Assembly (NCBI RefSeq): GCF_913776295.1
Contig: NZ_CAJYOJ010000071.1
Location: 1 to 64,000, forward strand
Direction of reading: 5' to 3'
Length of the DNA stretch: 64,000 nt
Source: an uncultured Pedobacter sp.
GTDB lineage: Bacteria; Bacteroidota; Bacteroidia; Sphingobacteriales; Sphingobacteriaceae
Every line of letters starts with the position of its first letter. Position 1 is the stretch's first letter. Shown here one piece after another: positions 62,679 through 64,000 of the stretch. Both the position numbers and the translations under genes were made by a program. The notes below the pieces were generated by a model that saw only the letters and a list, made by a program, of their open reading frames with translations, did no database searches and was not told the DNA's origin.

Positions 62679-63287
62679 CTATTCAAGAGCATGATAAATT
62701 AACTGGGTAATTGTCTTGCGAAGCTTTTGCCTATCTTCAGGATCATTTATATCCAATTCGCAAAACGAGCTATCATTGACACGTCGATGAAGATTTAAAT
62801 AGTATATGCCTGCAACCAGAAGAGCGCTAAGAGACCTAAAATCGATCGTATTATCCGAAACTTCATCATCAATACGGGCAAGAAGACTACCGGCTTTAAT
62901 CTCTCTAGTTCTGGATATGCTGTTTAACAACTCATTTCTTTCGCTAATCTCCCAATATATTAATTCCTGCATTTCCTCACTGTTATTAAAGTAGTCAAAC
63001 TGTTCAACTAGGAGGCGGGATACGAATTCCTTTAATCCCTCGTCAGGACGCTGTACGAACGTTTCAGCATTATTGTTTGTCCTAAGCCAGTAATCCCTTT
63101 GTAGGACATAGGCTTCTATTAAACCATCAAACCCCGAAAAATATCGATAAATCAAACACTTGTCTACCTCTGCACGTTTGGCAATTTTATTAACACCTAA
63201 CCCAGTATAGCCTGATTCCTTAATGATTTCTCCTACGGCTTCAATAAGCTTCGCTTTTGTAATCTCTTTATCTTTGATGAGCGTCAT
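62679..63287 (-). CDS. TetR/AcrR-family transcriptional regulator
   Basis: DNA-binding regulator of 202 residues. N-terminal helix-turn-helix: KAKLIEAVGEIIKESGYTGLGVNKIAKRAEVDKCLIYRYFSGFDGLIEAY, read in segments, is typical TetR. The C-terminal ligand domain (about 60-200) is helical and unassigned. It sits upstream of the peptide secretion genes on the same strand, 506 bp away, and may regulate them; independent function is possible. Confidence 0.85.
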   Translation of the reverse strand: MTLIKDKEITKAKLIEAVGEIIKESGYTGLGVNKIAKRAEVDKCLIYRYFSGFDGLIEAYVLQRDYWLRTNNNAETFVQRPDEGLKEFVSRLLVEQFDYFNNSEEMQELIYWEISERNELLNSISRTREIKAGSLLARIDDEVSDNTIDFRSLSALLVAGIYYLNLHRRVNDSSFCELDINDPEDRQKLRKTITQLIYHALE

Positions 63288-63831
63288 GATAGTAATTTAG
63301 ATAATTTTAAATTTAGTAATCGATCAATAGATGAAATCCCTGTTGAGTATTTTGGCACCTCCTGCTATCATTCAGACAGCAAAAAAGTATCAAATTATTC
63401 TGTTACAACACTAAATCCGATAGAAGCTTGGTTAGAAAACCTAATCAAATGAGAAAGATCCTATGACTGTTAGCTAAATTCATAGCTAATTTACAAATAA
63501 ATGCTTTGCATAGTTACAAGGAGTAATACTGTCAAATCATTTTATATAATAATAGGACTAAATACAGCCTACAGCGAGGTTTTGATTTATTTTTGGAGAA
63601 AATCCGATAATAATCGGGTAAAATTTCATTATCCTGATAAACCGTTCCTTACAATATCAGCAATTGAAAAGATATTAGAAAGCTGGAAAAATTCTATTAT
63701 GGAAATAAAAAACCATTCCATTGGCTATAAATTGGGGTTTATGTAATTTTCAGCATTAAAATTCGAATTATCCATAACGATCTCCCTTCGCCGCACCTAG
63801 GATAGGTCTCTCGCCCAGCTTAATTTTAAAC
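63288..63831. other. AT-rich stretch without secure gene
   Basis: The only longer frame (63501-63746, plus, 81 codons) starts MLCIVTRSNTVKSFYIIIGL and matches nothing I know; the middle (WRKSDNNRVKFHYPDKPFL) looks protein-like, so a gene fragment is possible but unsupported. The remainder holds no recognisable feature. Confidence 0.35.
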
Positions 63832-63865
63832 AAAAAAAAGCGGATAACTTCCGTTATCCGCTTTA
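63832..63865 (-). terminator. Terminator of the tRNA-Asn transcript
   Basis: Minus strand: AAAGCGGATAAC, loop GGAA, GTTATCCGCTTT, followed by TTTTT. A perfect 12-bp stem directly after the tRNA 3' end. Confidence 0.9.
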
Positions 63866-63867
63866 AG

Positions 63868-63941
63868 CTCCTTCTGCTGGGCTCGAACCAGCGACCCTCT
63901 GATTAACAGTCAGATGCTCTAACCGGCTGAGCTAAGAAGGA
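63868..63941 (-). tRNA. tRNA-Asn (GUU)
   Basis: A full cloverleaf is visible on the minus strand: acceptor TCCTTCT/AGAAGGA, D stem GCTC/GAGC, anticodon arm TCTGA-CTGTTAA-TCAGA with anticodon GTT, T arm GCTGG-TTCGAGC-CCAGC, discriminator G. CCA is not encoded. Length 74 nt. Confidence 0.97.
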
Positions 63942-64000
63942 ATCCGGCTATCCAAAAAAACAGCTGATTTAAACTTTTCAGCCAACATCCGCTTGTTCGT

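Noticed and set aside
62302..63320. Common ATTACTAA-type operator for the TetR protein upstream of itself and of the peptide locus
   Set aside because: Similar strings occur at both places but both are very AT-rich and the match is too loose to separate from chance.
63501..63746. 81-codon plus-strand frame before the tRNA
   Set aside because: AT-rich, no recognised family, no start signal; possible fragment but not supported as a gene.
1..64000. CRISPR arrays, insertion sequences, prophage genes
   Set aside because: No regularly spaced repeats, no transposase or integrase motifs and no phage structural genes were seen in any frame inspected.

Overview
The window looks like a chromosomal segment of a Bacteroidota bacterium of the Sphingobacteriaceae (Pedobacter-like). 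Evidence: three SusC/SusD pairs, many lipoproteins with a short signal and Cys-Lys-Lys after the lipobox, -7 promoter elements of the TAnnTTTG type, A-rich start regions instead of Shine-Dalgarno sites, and moderate-to-low GC. Genus is an inference; no rRNA is present.

Layout. (1) 1-3.5 kb: accA, a divergently promoted structured RNA candidate, intergenic repeats, and an S10 carboxypeptidase. (2) 3.5-20.8 kb: a complete starch/maltodextrin utilisation locus on the minus strand: LacI regulator, susC, susD, susE, periplasmic neopullulanase-type GH13, beta-phosphoglucomutase, GH65 maltose phosphorylase, secreted GH13, MFS sugar importer and a GH13 lipoprotein. Starch fragments are bound and imported by SusCDE, cut in the periplasm, moved into the cytoplasm and phosphorolysed to glucose and beta-glucose-1-phosphate, then glucose-6-phosphate. 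Two perfect 20-bp LacI-type palindromes lie in front of susC. (3) 21-26 kb: TPR histidine kinase with a divergent receiver protein, a CheY-like receiver, a small DUF-type protein and DNA polymerase IV, then a gene-poor repeat-bearing stretch. (4) 26.6-48 kb: a glutaminase-like secreted protein and an 18-kb, 11-gene operon with two SusCD pairs and seven surface lipoproteins (fasciclin, discoidin, PKD, PA14, LamG, delta-60 propeller, DUF1735/5007/5008-like) but no recognisable active hydrolase. The glutaminase-like gene and the operon share a TAAACGTTTTA operator-like motif. (5) 48-52.7 kb: SulP transporter, a lipoprotein, an aspartyl protease, a frameshifted VOC gene and a histidine-kinase remnant. 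(6) 52.7-63.3 kb: an AT-rich peptide secretion locus: an eight-cysteine double-glycine precursor, a VKOR-DsbA fusion, a TlpA-like thioredoxin lipoprotein, three glycosyltransferases, a C39-peptidase ABC exporter and an HlyD-type adaptor, with a TetR regulator upstream. (7) tRNA-Asn closes the window.

The strongest candidate for an undescribed system is the peptide locus in (6). Its gene content predicts a secreted, disulfide-rich and possibly glycosylated peptide. The enzyme-free twin SusCD operon in (4) is the second candidate. All functions are read from sequence motifs and family knowledge; no searches were run.
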